DNA from: Bacteroidaceae bacterium | Lineage (GTDB): Bacteria; Bacteroidota; Bacteroidia; Bacteroidales; Bacteroidaceae | Assembly (NCBI GenBank): GCA_017559845.1 | Contig: JAFYQQ010000080.1 | Span: 1-51,615 of the forward strand | DNA length: 51,615 bases | Direction of reading: 5' to 3' | Shown: one piece after another, positions 25,877 to 37,198 of the stretch | Layout of the letters: every line of letters starts with the position of its first letter | Numbering within the stretch: position 1 is the first letter of the stretch | Program-made: the position numbers and the translations under genes | The notes under the pieces: generated by a model | Seen by the model: only the letters and a program-made list of their open reading frames with translations | Database searches by the model: none | Told to the model about the DNA's origin: nothing

Positions 25877-27037
25877 TCAGCAAAGTTTGCGTGCTCCGTC
25901 ACCGATAACCACGTCAATGATGACGGGCTTCTTGCTGTATTTAGCTTCGAACTTTTCTGTTACAACCTTCTTGAAGTTGTCTACCAGCTCGTCTGCAATG
26001 AGGTTGATGGTGCAACCACCGAAGCCACCGCCCATGATGCGTGAACCGGTTACGCCTTCTTCCTTGGCAATCTCATTCAAGAAATCGAGTTCTTCGCAAC
26101 TTACCTCATATTCCTTGCTCAATCCGTTGTGGGTCTCGTACATCATCTGTCCTACGGTCTCGTAGTCGCCCTTTTCGAGTGCTTCGCAAACGGCGAGTAC
26201 GCGAACAACCTCACCAATGACATAACGTGCGCGCTTGTATTCGTCGGCGGTAATCTGGTCCTTAACCTCTTCCAACATGTCGTAGTTGGCATCGCGCAGT
26301 GACTGAACTTCGGGATGGTTCTTGGCAATGATCTCAGCCGCATGCTCGCACTGCAGACGGCGCTCGTTGTAGGGAGAACCCTTGAGTTCGTGCTTAACGC
26401 AGCTGTTTACGAGAACCAGCTGATAGCCCTTGGGATTCCAGGGGAAATATGCGATTTCACCTGAACGGCAGTCCATACGCATGAGGTTGCCGGCCTTGCC
26501 GAGACAAGAAATGGCCTGGTCCATGATACCGCAGTTCACGCCAATGTACTTGTGTTCTGTGCGCTGTCCAACACGAGCCAGCTCAAGACACTCAATCTTG
26601 TTGTCTCCGAACATGTCGTTGAGGGCAAAAGCGTATGTGCTTTCCAAAGCTGCAGAAGATGACATACCAGCACCGAGGGGCACATCACCGGCAAATGCGG
26701 TGTTGAATCCTTCAACGGGAACACCCAGAGCCATCATTTCGCGGCATACACCATAGATGTAACGTGCCCAAGTGGCGTTGGGACCCTTTTCGCAATCCAA
26801 TGAGAATTCTACATAGTCCTTCAGGTCGATGCTATATGCACGCACGTTGCGTGTTCCGTTTGCTTTCAATTCTGCAATCATTCCCTGCTCAACAGCACCG
26901 GGGAATACGAAACCGTTATTGTAGTCGGTATGCTCTCCGATAAGGTTGATTCGTCCGGGAGAAGCATAAACTGATCCGGTTGTACCATCAAAGTGTTTGA
27001 TAAAACGGCTTCTTACATCTTCTATTGTCAGTTTCAT
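25877..27037 (-). CDS. galK: Galactokinase
   Basis: GalK phosphorylates alpha-D-galactose at C1 in the Leloir pathway. The 386-residue GHMP kinase has GRINLIGEHTDYNNGFVFPG (galactose signature), the phosphate loop PLGAGMSSSAALE, the catalytic Asp region GVNCGIMDQAISCLGK and the third motif GSRIMGGGFGGCTINL. It is the last gene of the galM-transporter-galK set, 77 bp after the transporter, with a hairpin in that gap. UDP-glucose 4-epimerase (galE) is elsewhere, at 48153. galT is not in the window. Confidence 0.97.
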   Translation of the reverse strand: MKLTIEDVRSRFIKHFDGTTGSVYASPGRINLIGEHTDYNNGFVFPGAVEQGMIAELKANGTRNVRAYSIDLKDYVEFSLDCEKGPNATWARYIYGVCREMMALGVPVEGFNTAFAGDVPLGAGMSSSAALESTYAFALNDMFGDNKIECLELARVGQRTEHKYIGVNCGIMDQAISCLGKAGNLMRMDCRSGEIAYFPWNPKGYQLVLVNSCVKHELKGSPYNERRLQCEHAAEIIAKNHPEVQSLRDANYDMLEEVKDQITADEYKRARYVIGEVVRVLAVCEALEKGDYETVGQMMYETHNGLSKEYEVSCEELDFLNEIAKEEGVTGSRIMGGGFGGCTINLIADELVDNFKKVVTEKFEAKYSKKPVIIDVVIGDGARKLC

Positions 27038-27059
27038 AGGTCTTATAGTGTTTAATGTT

Positions 27060-27083
27060 GCCCAAAGGCCGTAGCCTTCGGGC
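27060..27083 (-). promoter_or_regulatory. Intergenic hairpin between the sugar transporter and galK
   Basis: GCCCAAAGGC and GCCTTCGGGC pair around a CGTA loop with one mismatch. On the transcribed (minus) strand it is not followed by a T run, so it is more likely a stability or attenuation element than a terminator. Confidence 0.45.
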
Positions 27084-27114
27084 TTTTAAGTTAGTGTTTA
27101 TGGTTTTCTGAAAA

Positions 27115-28398
27115 TTAATCTGCACGCTTTGTTACCTTGCTGCCGATGAGCGCATAGAACAGCATGTAACCCATACCCAGGATGATTACCCAGTAGCTGG
27201 TGAGGTAGTCGCCAGTGATGTCCACTACACCATTCTGGATGAAGGGGAGGATACCACCACCGCAAACGAGTGCCATGAAGATACCTGAGGCTTTCTCTGT
27301 GTGCTTGCCAAGACCTTCAACAGCGAGGTTGAAGATGCCACCCCACATTACTGATGTGCAAAGACCGCAGAGAACGAGCAATGCAGCATTGATGGGTACA
27401 AGAGCAGAGCCAAATCCTTCGGTTCCGCGGAATACGGGAAGGTTAACTGTGGTTTCGGGATTCATGAAGATTGCGCCAAGTACCAGCACCAAACCGATGA
27501 ACGAAACAGCACCCAACATTGATTTTGCTGAAACCTTTGCTGCGATGGCTGCACCACCAAGACGGCCTACCAACATGAGGAACCAGTATGTAGCGGTAAC
27601 GGTAGCTGCGATAGCCTCTGCTCCGCTTTCTGCGGTAAGACCACCATTCTGCAACCACTTCTGCAATACGTTGGGGATACCAACCTCAACGCCTACATAA
27701 ACGAAGATTGCAATGGCGCCCAGTACAAAGTGGCGGAAAGACATGGGGCCGATTTCAGACTTCTCCTTAACGACTGCCTGGGGAGCGTTTTCGGGGATAG
27801 CTGTCATGAAGATTACGATGAATGCCAAAGCGAAGATACCAAGTGCAAGATACATCAAGGGGAATACGTCGCTGATTACGGCATTCTTGATACCATTGGG
27901 GATAAGTACACCAGTCAGGAAAATACAAGCGGTTCCCATCAGAGAGTTGAAAGAACCACCAATCTGGATGAGCTGGTTACCCTTGTTGCCGCCACCGCCC
28001 AACTTGTTGAGCATGGGGTTAACCACAATGTTAAGCATACACATAGAGAAACCTGCTACAAAAGCACCGAGCAGATATACACCGAATGCGGCGTTGCTGG
28101 TGATGGTTCCTGAAAGTGTCTGGATGGCTACACCAATGAAACCTACTCCGACAGCAATCAAAGCGGTCTTCTTGTAACCCATCTTCTGGAGCATGTTTCC
28201 TGCGGGGATTCCCATCACAGCATATGCGATGAAGTTTGCCAACACACCGAGAGTTCCCATCCAGTTGGCAACACTGAACTGGTTCTTAAGGATGTCACCC
28301 ATGGGTGATGCCAAGTTGGTCACGAATGAGATCATACCGAAGAGCAGGATCATCACAATAATTGCCAGAACATTACTTTTCTGATTTTTTGTTTCCAT
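27115..28398 (-). CDS. MFS sugar transporter (glucose/galactose, FHS type)
   Basis: A 427-residue major facilitator with about 12 hydrophobic helices. The first half contains FVTNLASPMGDILKNQF, GIPAGNMLQKMGYKKTALIA (the loop 2-3 motif) and MCMLNIVVNPMLNKLGGGGN, patterns shared with the fucose-galactose-glucose:H+ symporter branch. Located between galM and galK on the same strand, it most likely imports galactose or glucose with protons or sodium. The substrate is inferred from context. It begins 42 bp after galM. The second half contains VGRLGGAAIAAKVSAK, the equivalent domain repeat motif. Confidence 0.9.
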   Translation of the reverse strand: METKNQKSNVLAIIVMILLFGMISFVTNLASPMGDILKNQFSVANWMGTLGVLANFIAYAVMGIPAGNMLQKMGYKKTALIAVGVGFIGVAIQTLSGTITSNAAFGVYLLGAFVAGFSMCMLNIVVNPMLNKLGGGGNKGNQLIQIGGSFNSLMGTACIFLTGVLIPNGIKNAVISDVFPLMYLALGIFALAFIVIFMTAIPENAPQAVVKEKSEIGPMSFRHFVLGAIAIFVYVGVEVGIPNVLQKWLQNGGLTAESGAEAIAATVTATYWFLMLVGRLGGAAIAAKVSAKSMLGAVSFIGLVLVLGAIFMNPETTVNLPVFRGTEGFGSALVPINAALLVLCGLCTSVMWGGIFNLAVEGLGKHTEKASGIFMALVCGGGILPFIQNGVVDITGDYLTSYWVIILGMGYMLFYALIGSKVTKRAD

Positions 28399-28440
28399 AA
28401 ATTTAAAATGTTTTAAAGTTTAATATTATTTGATTAGTAT

Positions 28441-29517
28441 TTATTCTACACCGAATTTATAAATGGTCTTCTGCTTGTACACTTCTCCGGGGCGCAGGAT
28501 GACGCTGGGGAAATGTGCGCGGTTGGGACTGTCGGGGAAATGCTGTGCCTCGAAGCATAATGCGCTGCGGCGGCCGAATGTGGCGCCGAGCTGTCCCTTG
28601 TATCCGTCTGCCCAGTTATCACTATAGAACTGTACACCGGGTTCTGTGGTATAGACTTCCATTGTGCGTCCGCTTTCCGGTTCTACAATCTTGGCGGCAA
28701 AACTAAGTTCACCCACTTCGCGCTTGTTCAGAACAAAACAGTGGTCATAACCAGCTCCGTTCTTGATTTGCGGGCAGTCGGCATCGATTCTTTCTCCTAC
28801 GGGAGTTGGCGTACGGAAATCGAAGGGTGTGCCTTCTACTTTGAGAATCTCGCCAGTGGGAATTGAGTTTTCGTCAATGGGAATAAAGAAATCGGCATTG
28901 ATCTGACAAATTACGTTCATTGCCGATGGGGTGGGGTTGGCTATACCGGCCAGAGAGAAGAAGCCGTGGCTGGTCATGTTCACTACGGTTTTCTTGTTTG
29001 TGGTGCCGCGGTAGTCGATAACCAGTTCGTTATCATCCGTAAGCGAGTATTTGACGGTCATGTTCAATTCGCCAGGGAATCCTTCTTCATAATAGGCGGA
29101 AATGTATCGGAGTACCAGCTCATGGCCGTTGATCTGCTCGGCATCCCAAACTCTGGCGTGGAAACCTGTGGGGCCTCCGTGCAGATGGTTTGAACCGTTG
29201 TTCACCGCCAGGCTGTACTCTTTATCATTCATGGTAAACTTGCCCTTGCAGATGCGGTTTCCATAGCGGCCGATAAGCGTGCTGAGGAAAGGCTCGGGGC
29301 TTGACATGCAATCCTGGATGTTGTCATGTCCTTGTATAACATTGGCCATCTTGCCGTCCTTGTCGGGCACCATGATGGCCACTAACGCACCACCGTAATT
29401 CGTGATGCTCACTTCCATTCCACTCTCATTGGTCAGCGTGTAAAGATTTGTCTGCTTTCCGTTGATCGTGGTAATGAAGTCTTCTTGTTTCAGTCCTGAT
29501 ATTAACTTTTTGTCCAT
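28441..29517 (-). CDS. galM: Aldose 1-epimerase (mutarotase)
   Basis: GalM interconverts the alpha and beta anomers of galactose and related sugars before GalK acts. The 358-residue beta-sandwich protein shows GRYGNRICKGKFTMND, NNGSNHLHGGPTGFHARVW (catalytic His), NMTSHGFFSLAG (second His, usually N-x-T-x-H-x-Y/F-F) and GYDHCFVLN. The C-terminal Glu catalyst lies in SPNRAHFPSVILRPGEVYK. No signal peptide is present, so it is cytosolic. It is the first gene of the galactose operon, with a full promoter 32-63 bp upstream. Confidence 0.96.
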   Translation of the reverse strand: MDKKLISGLKQEDFITTINGKQTNLYTLTNESGMEVSITNYGGALVAIMVPDKDGKMANVIQGHDNIQDCMSSPEPFLSTLIGRYGNRICKGKFTMNDKEYSLAVNNGSNHLHGGPTGFHARVWDAEQINGHELVLRYISAYYEEGFPGELNMTVKYSLTDDNELVIDYRGTTNKKTVVNMTSHGFFSLAGIANPTPSAMNVICQINADFFIPIDENSIPTGEILKVEGTPFDFRTPTPVGERIDADCPQIKNGAGYDHCFVLNKREVGELSFAAKIVEPESGRTMEVYTTEPGVQFYSDNWADGYKGQLGATFGRRSALCFEAQHFPDSPNRAHFPSVILRPGEVYKQKTIYKFGVE

Positions 29518-29548
29518 CGTATATTAGATTTTGCTACTGTTTATTGTG

Positions 29549-29580
29549 CAAATCTACCTAAAAATGTTTAAATGCGCAAA
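29549..29580 (-). promoter_or_regulatory. Promoter of galM-MFS-galK (-33 TTTG, -7 TAgaTTTG)
   Basis: On the minus strand TTTG (29577-29580) is followed after 20 bp by TAGATTTG (29549-29556), 31 bp before the galM ATG. This is a full match to the Bacteroidetes promoter. No operator palindrome is obvious. Confidence 0.8.
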
Positions 29581-29621
29581 AAATTGTGAAAAAAATATCA
29601 GACTGTATTGTAAAAAACTTC

Positions 29622-30914
29622 CTAAAAGTCCGTTTTCAGCAGGTCTGCCACCACAAAAGTGCTTCCTCCCACGAAGATTAAATCATCTTTTGTGGCATTT
29701 TGCCGTGCTTTCCTGTAAGCTTCCTTAACATCGGTAATCACTACTCCTTTCAATCCAACTTTTCCAGCTTTTATGGCAAGGGATTCCGCCGCTAATGCTC
29801 GTTGTACACTGGCTTGTGTGAAGTAATATTCGGCGTCTTTGGGCAAGATGCCGAGTACGCTGTCAATATCCTTGTCATTGACCATTCCGATGACGAAATG
29901 AAGCCTCTCGTGTGGTGTCGATGCCAATTGCCCAACAATGTATTGCATGCCGCCGATGTTGTGTCCTGTATCGCATATTGCGAGCGGCTCGTTCCCCAGA
30001 CGTTGCCATCGTCCCATCAGTCCGGTAAGGCTGCATACCTTGGCAATTCCATCATGGACATGCTTGTCTTTGATGTTGTAACCTTGTTCGATGAGTGTCT
30101 GTACGGCACAAAGTATGGTGGCGGTGTTCTTTTCCTGACAGTCTCCACCCAGTTCACCGTTGAAGACACCCCAGTTTTTGGTCTGGTATTTTCGTCCACC
30201 TTGAGGCTGGGTAAAGCTGTGGAGAATCTCGCTTTCCTCATCCGCAAATTTAATTGAGGTGCCAACCTCTTTAGATTTGGTTATAAATACATTGCGAACT
30301 TCAAAGTTGTTGTTTGTCTCACCGATGACAACTGGTGTTTCCGGCTTGATGATGCCGGCTTTTTCTTTTGCTATCTGGGTTGGTGTATCACCTAAAAACT
30401 GTACGTGGTCTTTGCTGATGTTTGTAATGACGCTCAAGTCCGGACTGATGATGTTGGTGCAGTCAAGTCTGCCTCCAAGGCCCACTTCAATGACGGCAAC
30501 GTCCACTTTTTCTTCCTTGAAGTAAAGGAAGGCCAGCGCCGTGGCAAGTTCGAAGAAGGAAGGATGGAGAGGCTCGAAAAACGCCTTTTCTTCTGTGACG
30601 AAATCTATTACGCGTTGTTCCGGAATCATCTGTCCGTTTACACGAATGCGTTCCCGGAAATCTGCCAGATGAGGACTGGTATAAAGCCCCACTTTGTATC
30701 CCGCACATTGGAGAATGGCAGCCAAGGTATGACTTACGGAACCCTTTCCGTTTGTGCCGCCTACGTGAATGGTGCGGTAGCTGCGGTGAGGATGTCCGTA
30801 CCTGCTGTCCAAGGCATTTGTGTTGGACAGTCCTTCTTTATAAGCGCCCGCCCCGATATTTTGGAATAGCGGGGCGGAGTTGAACAGATATGTTGTTGCT
30901 TCGTTATACGTCAT
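29622..30914 (-). CDS. folC: Dihydrofolate synthase / folylpolyglutamate synthase
   Basis: FolC ligates glutamate to dihydropteroate and adds further glutamates to folates, using ATP. The 430-residue Mur-ligase-like enzyme has the P-loop [69 protein letters not shown] and the C-terminal domain with [10 protein letters not shown]. The start overlaps the dnaJ stop by 4 bp, so this folate gene is coupled to the grpE-dnaJ heat-shock unit. Its size and motif order are normal. Confidence 0.95.
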   Translation of the reverse strand: MTYNEATTYLFNSAPLFQNIGAGAYKEGLSNTNALDSRYGHPHRSYRTIHVGGTNGKGSVSHTLAAILQCAGYKVGLYTSPHLADFRERIRVNGQMIPEQRVIDFVTEEKAFFEPLHPSFFELATALAFLYFKEEKVDVAVIEVGLGGRLDCTNIISPDLSVITNISKDHVQFLGDTPTQIAKEKAGIIKPETPVVIGETNNNFEVRNVFITKSKEVGTSIKFADEESEILHSFTQPQGGRKYQTKNWGVFNGELGGDCQEKNTATILCAVQTLIEQGYNIKDKHVHDGIAKVCSLTGLMGRWQRLGNEPLAICDTGHNIGGMQYIVGQLASTPHERLHFVIGMVNDKDIDSVLGILPKDAEYYFTQASVQRALAAESLAIKAGKVGLKGVVITDVKEAYRKARQNATKDDLIFVGGSTFVVADLLKTDF

Positions 30915-32071
30915 TGGAATATCTTTTTGAAACGGTTGAAGAAGTTGTTCTTGCTTGTGGAGTTGGGGATGAAACTGTCACTCTCCTTCATCTTTTCAAA
31001 CATTTGAACTTCGTCTTTCTGCAATGTTTCCGGAATGTACACGCCGATGTTTACGATAAGGTCGCCAATGCCGTAGCCGTATCCCTGAACGCTTGGCAGG
31101 CCTTTTCCGCGCAGACGCATAATTTTGCCAGGCTGTGTGCCTGCCTCTATCTTTATCTTCACCTTTCCATCGAGTGTTGGGATTTCTGCTGTGCCGCCCA
31201 ATACGGCTGTGGGCAAATCCAGCAGCAGGTTGTAGATAAGATTATTGTTGTCGCGCGTAAGTTCGTCGTGCTTTTGTACTTCAATGTACACTTGGATGTC
31301 GCCGGGGATGCCGTTCATCTTTCCGGCATGGCCCTTTCCCTCAACGGTAAGCACCATTCCGTCTGCCACACCAGCGGGAATCTGTACCTCTATTACCTCG
31401 TCGCCATTGACAACGCCTTCGCCGCCACATTCCTTACACTTGTTCTTGATGACTGTGCCTTGCCCGTTACAAGTGGGGCAGGGGCTTTGTGTCTGCATGC
31501 GGCCGAACATGGAGTTCACGGTGCGGGTTACATAGCCGGTACCCTGACAAGTTGAGCAGGTTTCTGTCTTTCCGTTTTCGCTTCCGCTTCCGTTGCAATG
31601 GGTGCAATTCACTTTCTTGCGTACCTTGAACTTTTTGGTTACGCCGCTTGCCACTTCCTGCAGCGTAAGGCTGACTTTAAGTCTGAGGTCGCCGCCTCTA
31701 TAGCGTTGCTGTCCGCGGCTGCCACCGAATCCTCCGAAACCACCAAAACCACCAAAGCCGGAGTGTCCGCCGAAGATGTCGCCGAACATGCTGAAAATGT
31801 CATCCATGTTCATGCCTGCACCGCCGCCGAATCCGCCGGCACCGCTCAGACCTTCGTGTCCGAACTGGTCGTATCGCTGGCGCTTTTGCGGGTCGTGCAA
31901 TACGTCATAAGCCTCGGCTGCCTCCTTGAACTTTTCTTCAGCCTCTTTGTCACCGGGGTTTCTGTCGGGGTGGTATTTGATGGCCATTTTCTTGTAGGCC
32001 TTCTTTATCTCCTGCTCCGATGCTCCCTTGCTGACGCCGAGCACTTCGTAATAATCTCTTTTCTGTGCCAT
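30911..32071 (-). CDS. dnaJ: Chaperone protein DnaJ
   Basis: DnaJ delivers unfolded proteins to DnaK and stimulates its ATPase. The 386-residue type I protein has all domains: an N-terminal J domain with the HPD motif ([10 protein letters not shown]), a Gly/Phe-rich region (about residues 75-120), a zinc region with four CxxCxGxG-type repeats ([32 protein letters not shown]) and C-terminal peptide-binding domains. It starts 14 bp after grpE and overlaps folC by 4 bp. DnaK is not in the window. Confidence 0.97.
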   Translation of the reverse strand: MAQKRDYYEVLGVSKGASEQEIKKAYKKMAIKYHPDRNPGDKEAEEKFKEAAEAYDVLHDPQKRQRYDQFGHEGLSGAGGFGGGAGMNMDDIFSMFGDIFGGHSGFGGFGGFGGFGGSRGQQRYRGGDLRLKVSLTLQEVASGVTKKFKVRKKVNCTHCNGSGSENGKTETCSTCQGTGYVTRTVNSMFGRMQTQSPCPTCNGQGTVIKNKCKECGGEGVVNGDEVIEVQIPAGVADGMVLTVEGKGHAGKMNGIPGDIQVYIEVQKHDELTRDNNNLIYNLLLDLPTAVLGGTAEIPTLDGKVKIKIEAGTQPGKIMRLRGKGLPSVQGYGYGIGDLIVNIGVYIPETLQKDEVQMFEKMKESDSFIPNSTSKNNFFNRFKKIFQ

Positions 32072-32085
32072 GGTGAGTGCTTTTT

Positions 32086-32646
32086 TTAGAGTCCTACTAC
32101 AACTTGTGAATGACGGATAACCTTGTCGTTGAGGGTGTATCCGGTCTTGGTGCAGTCCATTACCTTGCCTTTCATCTCATCGCAGGGCGCGGGCAGTTGG
32201 GCAATGGCTTCGTGAAGGTCCACGTCAAAGTTGGCGTCCTTTGTGTCAATGGCCTTTACGCCTTGCTTTTCAAGGATGTCCATGAATTTCTTGAAGATCA
32301 GTTCCATGCCTTCGAGCAGGGCTGCCACATCGTCAGTATTCTTCATGTTCTTTATGGCGCGTTCCATGTCATCCAATACGGGCAGGATAGAAGTGATAAT
32401 CTTTTCTCCGCCGTTCAGAATCAGCTCAGTCTTTTCCTTCAGCGTTCTTTTGCGGTAATTGTCAAATTCGGCAATTTTTCGCAACAGCTTGTCGTTCAGT
32501 TCTGTAATCTCGTTTTTGGCCAGCTCCAGCTGTTCTTCCGCAGTGGGTTCTGCCTTTTCCTCAGGTGTCTGTGTTTCGGCGGTTTCCTCTGCGGGTGTCT
32601 GGATATCTTTCTCGTCCAAAATCTCTTTTTCCAATTTTTCGCTCAT
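32086..32646 (-). CDS. grpE: Nucleotide exchange factor GrpE
   Basis: GrpE releases ADP from DnaK. The 186-residue protein has an acidic, low-complexity N-terminus rich in Glu, Thr and Pro (residues 1-45), a long coiled-coil helix around [24 protein letters not shown], and a C-terminal beta domain with [20 protein letters not shown] and [12 protein letters not shown]. It is the first gene of grpE-dnaJ-folC. A sigma-54-like -24/-12 site lies 29-44 bp upstream, and no typical -7 TAnnTTTG was recognised there. Confidence 0.96.
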   Translation of the reverse strand: MSEKLEKEILDEKDIQTPAEETAETQTPEEKAEPTAEEQLELAKNEITELNDKLLRKIAEFDNYRKRTLKEKTELILNGGEKIITSILPVLDDMERAIKNMKNTDDVAALLEGMELIFKKFMDILEKQGVKAIDTKDANFDVDLHEAIAQLPAPCDEMKGKVMDCTKTGYTLNDKVIRHSQVVVGL

Positions 32647-32674
32647 ATTTATAATTTAAGTTTGTTTGCACTAT

Positions 32675-32690
32675 TACAAAATGCGTGCCA
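32675..32690 (-). promoter_or_regulatory. Sigma-54-like promoter upstream of grpE
   Basis: The minus strand reads TGGCACG-CATT-TTGTA. The sigma-54 consensus is TGGCACG-N4-TTGC(A/T), so only the C of the -12 GC differs. Predicted start of transcription is about 32665, roughly 19 bases before the grpE ATG. A single sequence match is not proof, and whether the organism has RpoN cannot be seen here. Confidence 0.5.
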
Positions 32691-32740
32691 AAACTTAGTT
32701 TTTTATTGAGTTAAATTTATTAACAAGTCAAAACTGATTC

Positions 32741-34396
<1,656 letters not shown>

Positions 34397-34401
34397 TTAT
34401 T

Positions 34402-35313
34402 TTATCTAATGCGCAGGATGTCTCCGATTTGGGGTGTGTAATCCGCGTCCAAATGGTTCAGCTTATACAAGTTTTCCAGTCGCATGCCGTAGAGCTGGGC
34501 AATGTCATGCATGCTCTGGTTGTAGTCCACAATATGGATGGGGTTGTCTTTGAATTGCTTTGATGCCGACTTTTTCTTCTTCATCAGGTAAATGATGTCG
34601 CCTTGGGTGGGGGCATAGTCTGGGCTGAGTTCATTGTAGCTGTACAACTTTCTCAAGCTTATGCCCGTGGCCTTGCTGATTGTGGCCATGTCGTCGCCCA
34701 GCTCCACAACGATGAAGTAGTTCTTGTTGTTACGGTAGACGTTGTGGCGGTCAAAGAATTCGCTTTTCCAGTTCTTCGTCCGCTTGGCGGGTTTCGCTTC
34801 CTGCGTGTCAAACTGCATCAGGTTGAAGCGTTCGATAAGGCTGATGAGCGAATAGGCATACTGGGGGGCGGTGGCATATCCTGCTGCTTTCAGTCCGTGA
34901 GCCCATCCCTTGTAATCGGTAATGCTCAGTTGGAACAGGCCCTGGTAACGTTTCCCTTGCAGAAACTTGGAGTGGTCCTCATAGCTTTCCGCCGCCGAGC
35001 GGTATTTGCGGAACTTCTCATTGGGCGCGTCGTCATTGCGCAGGACATACGGCCCCGTCCATGACCCGCCAACCTTGATGCCGAAGTGGTTGTTGGCCTG
35101 GGTGGCAAGCGTGCTGCGTCCGGCGTTGCTCTCGAGCAGACCCTGGGCCAGTGTGATACTGGCGGGAATACGGTAGCGCTGCATCTGGTCTATGGCCATG
35201 CCTTTGTACTGGTCAATGTACGACCAATAGGCTTGGTTGGTGGTCTGTGCCCAAAGGCTGGGGCAGGATATGAGAAGAAACAGTAAAAAAATGATTTTTT
35301 GCAACTTTTGCAT
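34402..35313 (-). CDS. Exported glucosaminidase with two LysM domains
   Basis: A 303-residue exported peptidoglycan hydrolase. The start at 35313 (MQKLQKIIFLLFLLISCP) gives a proper signal peptide ending SLWAQ. The upstream in-frame ATG at 35406 would bury it. The GH73-type glucosaminidase domain (residues 30-175) has PASITLAQGLLESNAGRS with the catalytic Glu, NNHFGIKV and FRKYRSAAESYEDHSKFL. Two LysM domains follow (about 200-250 and 258-303), binding glycan chains. Substrate is probably GlcNAc-MurNAc links. It has its own -7 element upstream. Confidence 0.92.
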   Translation of the reverse strand: MQKLQKIIFLLFLLISCPSLWAQTTNQAYWSYIDQYKGMAIDQMQRYRIPASITLAQGLLESNAGRSTLATQANNHFGIKVGGSWTGPYVLRNDDAPNEKFRKYRSAAESYEDHSKFLQGKRYQGLFQLSITDYKGWAHGLKAAGYATAPQYAYSLISLIERFNLMQFDTQEAKPAKRTKNWKSEFFDRHNVYRNNKNYFIVVELGDDMATISKATGISLRKLYSYNELSPDYAPTQGDIIYLMKKKKSASKQFKDNPIHIVDYNQSMHDIAQLYGMRLENLYKLNHLDADYTPQIGDILRIR

Positions 35314-35334
35314 GACTGAATTGGAATTTGCGTA

Positions 35335-35342
35335 CAAAGTTA
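35335..35342 (-). promoter_or_regulatory. -7 element (TAacTTTG) for the glucosaminidase gene
   Basis: Minus-strand TAACTTTG matches the -7 consensus, 21 bp before the chosen ATG at 35313. This supports that start over the longer frame. Confidence 0.6.
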
Positions 35343-35507
35343 CTACTTTTTTTCGGATTATTATCCATGTTACAAGTATAATTCTATGAATTATGGACAT
35401 TTGCACTTTTTTTGAATTTGTGCCTGACGAGAAAATGACGAATTATTCTGCCGGTTTTTCCACACATTACTTAAAAAAGCAGTCTTTAGATGCAAATAAT
35501 ATCTCGT

Positions 35508-35541
35508 TTTGTGTCGGATTGCCAAAAATAGACTATCTTTG
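35508..35541 (+). promoter_or_regulatory. Promoter of the DUF3472 gene (-33 TTTG, -7 TAtcTTTG)
   Basis: TTTG at 35508-35511 and TATCTTTG at 35534-35541 are 22 bp apart, slightly more than the usual 19-21. The ATG at 35572 is 30 bp further. Confidence 0.65.
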
Positions 35542-35571
35542 CAGCATCAATCCAATAAACGAATTTATCTT

Positions 35572-36999
35572 ATGAAAAAAGTTTCAAGTCTTTTCCGCAC
35601 CCTCATTTGCGGTGCTATGCTGGCTGGTGCGCTTGCCGGATGCAAACCTTCCGTTCAGGAACTCAGCCTGGAGATTCCCTTCAAGTGCAATGCCTATGTC
35701 ACTCCTTTGGATTCGGCTTCCAAGGTTACGCCTGCGTTTGCGAATAACATCATTGCAAACGGTTACAGCCTGCCCAACGATGCAGAGATGATTCCCGGTG
35801 CCTGGCTTCCCTCATACCAGCAGGAGGAGGCTCATCAGGTTTCCGTTTATTTCTACACCGCCTTCATCGGCAAACTGCAGCTTGGCTTGCGTGCCGCCGA
35901 TGTTCCCCAAGGCGAGTCTGTACTCAAGGTAAAGTGCTGTGGCGAGAAATTTACACTGAAAATGTCTGATGCCGATGCTGAAAAGGCATACTACATTGGC
36001 GAGGTGGATGTGAAAACTCCCGGACACGTTCGTGTTGACATTGAACCCGTCAGTACCACAGCAGCCAGCTATCCCACCTTCAGTCATCTACTCGCTGCCG
36101 GAGAGGCTGTAGGCAACCTTACCGCAAAGACCAGCGAAAAGCTTGTTTTCGTGTCTGAAGAGGACGTGAAGAACCAGGCGCCCCATTTTATCCGTCGCGG
36201 TCCCTCATGCCACTTCAACTGGCATACACCGGAGAATACCGAATACTTTTACAACGAGGTCTTTGTTCCAGTTGGCGAGGACGTGAGTGGCGCTTACTTC
36301 ATGCTTACCGGAGGCGACGGATTCTACATGGGAATCCAACCGATTGAGAAGGGAAAGACTCGCATGGCGCTGTTCTCTGTGTGGGACACCGACACAGAAA
36401 AGGGGCTCATTGCGGAGCTGGTGCGCTCTGGCGAAGGAGTGAAGTCAAATGCCTACAGCCATGAAGGTTCCGGCGTGCAGAACTTCTTCCGCTACGATTG
36501 GGAGGCCGGACGCACTTATGCTACTCTGGTGAGGGTTCGCCCAGAATATAAGAATGGAAAAGCCACCGGTGCCTCTCTTTATACCGGTTGGTTCCGTGGC
36601 GATGAAGGATGGGTGTTCCTTGCCGAAATCCGCCGTCCCGGTATTCAGACCTATTACAAGGGCGCCTATTCCTTCAGCGAGAACTTCAAGCCCGAGAACG
36701 GATGGATTCCCCAAAGCGTTCAGTTCCCCTCGCAGTGGATGCGCGACAAGGATGGCAACTGGAACGAGTTGCTGAAGGGTACTTTCACCTGCGATGGCAC
36801 CGGACGGGACGAGTTCCGTCGCGACTTTTCGGGTGGTGTCACAGCAGAGGGCAACTTCTATCTGCGCAACATCGGTTACATCAACGAATGCACCGCCTAC
36901 GGCACACAGTTTGAGCGTAAGGGCAACGGCAAGGCTCCCGAGATTGACCTCAAGGCCTTGATCCAGCTGGCTGGCTCCACGGATGACCTGAGCAAATAA
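35572..36999 (+). CDS. DUF5077/DUF3472 lipoprotein
   Basis: A 475-residue predicted lipoprotein. The signal ends in a lipobox ALAGCK (Cys near residue 23). The first half (about 40-190) is a beta-rich DUF5077-like module. The second half matches DUF3472 in its characteristic pattern: GDGFYMGIQ, GVQNFFRYDWEAGRTY, YTGWFRGDEGWVFLAEIRRP and YSFSENFKPENGW. DUF3472 is found in carbohydrate-linked loci of Bacteroidetes, but its activity is not known to me. The start at 35572 fits the signal peptide, and the longer frame from 35509 overlaps the promoter. A terminator follows at 37037. Confidence 0.85.
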   Translation: MKKVSSLFRTLICGAMLAGALAGCKPSVQELSLEIPFKCNAYVTPLDSASKVTPAFANNIIANGYSLPNDAEMIPGAWLPSYQQEEAHQVSVYFYTAFIGKLQLGLRAADVPQGESVLKVKCCGEKFTLKMSDADAEKAYYIGEVDVKTPGHVRVDIEPVSTTAASYPTFSHLLAAGEAVGNLTAKTSEKLVFVSEEDVKNQAPHFIRRGPSCHFNWHTPENTEYFYNEVFVPVGEDVSGAYFMLTGGDGFYMGIQPIEKGKTRMALFSVWDTDTEKGLIAELVRSGEGVKSNAYSHEGSGVQNFFRYDWEAGRTYATLVRVRPEYKNGKATGASLYTGWFRGDEGWVFLAEIRRPGIQTYYKGAYSFSENFKPENGWIPQSVQFPSQWMRDKDGNWNELLKGTFTCDGTGRDEFRRDFSGGVTAEGNFYLRNIGYINECTAYGTQFERKGNGKAPEIDLKALIQLAGSTDDLSK

Positions 37000-37036
37000 C
37001 CGCCCCAACGCATTGGAGCGCTGAAAGTCAAAATAA

Positions 37037-37066
37037 AAAAAAGGAGGTGTAGCGCCTCCTTTTTGT
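37037..37066 (+). terminator. Terminator after the DUF3472 gene
   Basis: aaaaaggaggtg and cgcctccttttt form a 12-bp stem with one G-U pair and a short loop, ending in a T run. It lies about 38 bp after the stop at 36999. Confidence 0.88.
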
Positions 37067-37116
37067 GTTAAATACAATGACAAAGAGGCGTATAACGATA
37101 TAAACCACCCGTTTTT

Positions 37117-37148
37117 TTTGCTATTTACAATATCGTTTTGTACCTTTG
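37117..37148 (+). promoter_or_regulatory. Promoter of the TIM-barrel lipoprotein (-33 TTTG, -7 TAccTTTG)
   Basis: TTTG (37117-37120), a 20-bp spacer and TACCTTTG (37141-37148) match the Bacteroidetes promoter fully. The ATG is at 37199, leaving a leader of about 45 bases with no recognised structure. Confidence 0.85.
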
Positions 37149-37198
37149 CAAGGATTTTTAACGGAAAATAGACTTTATTAATATAATTTTTTAGTTTT

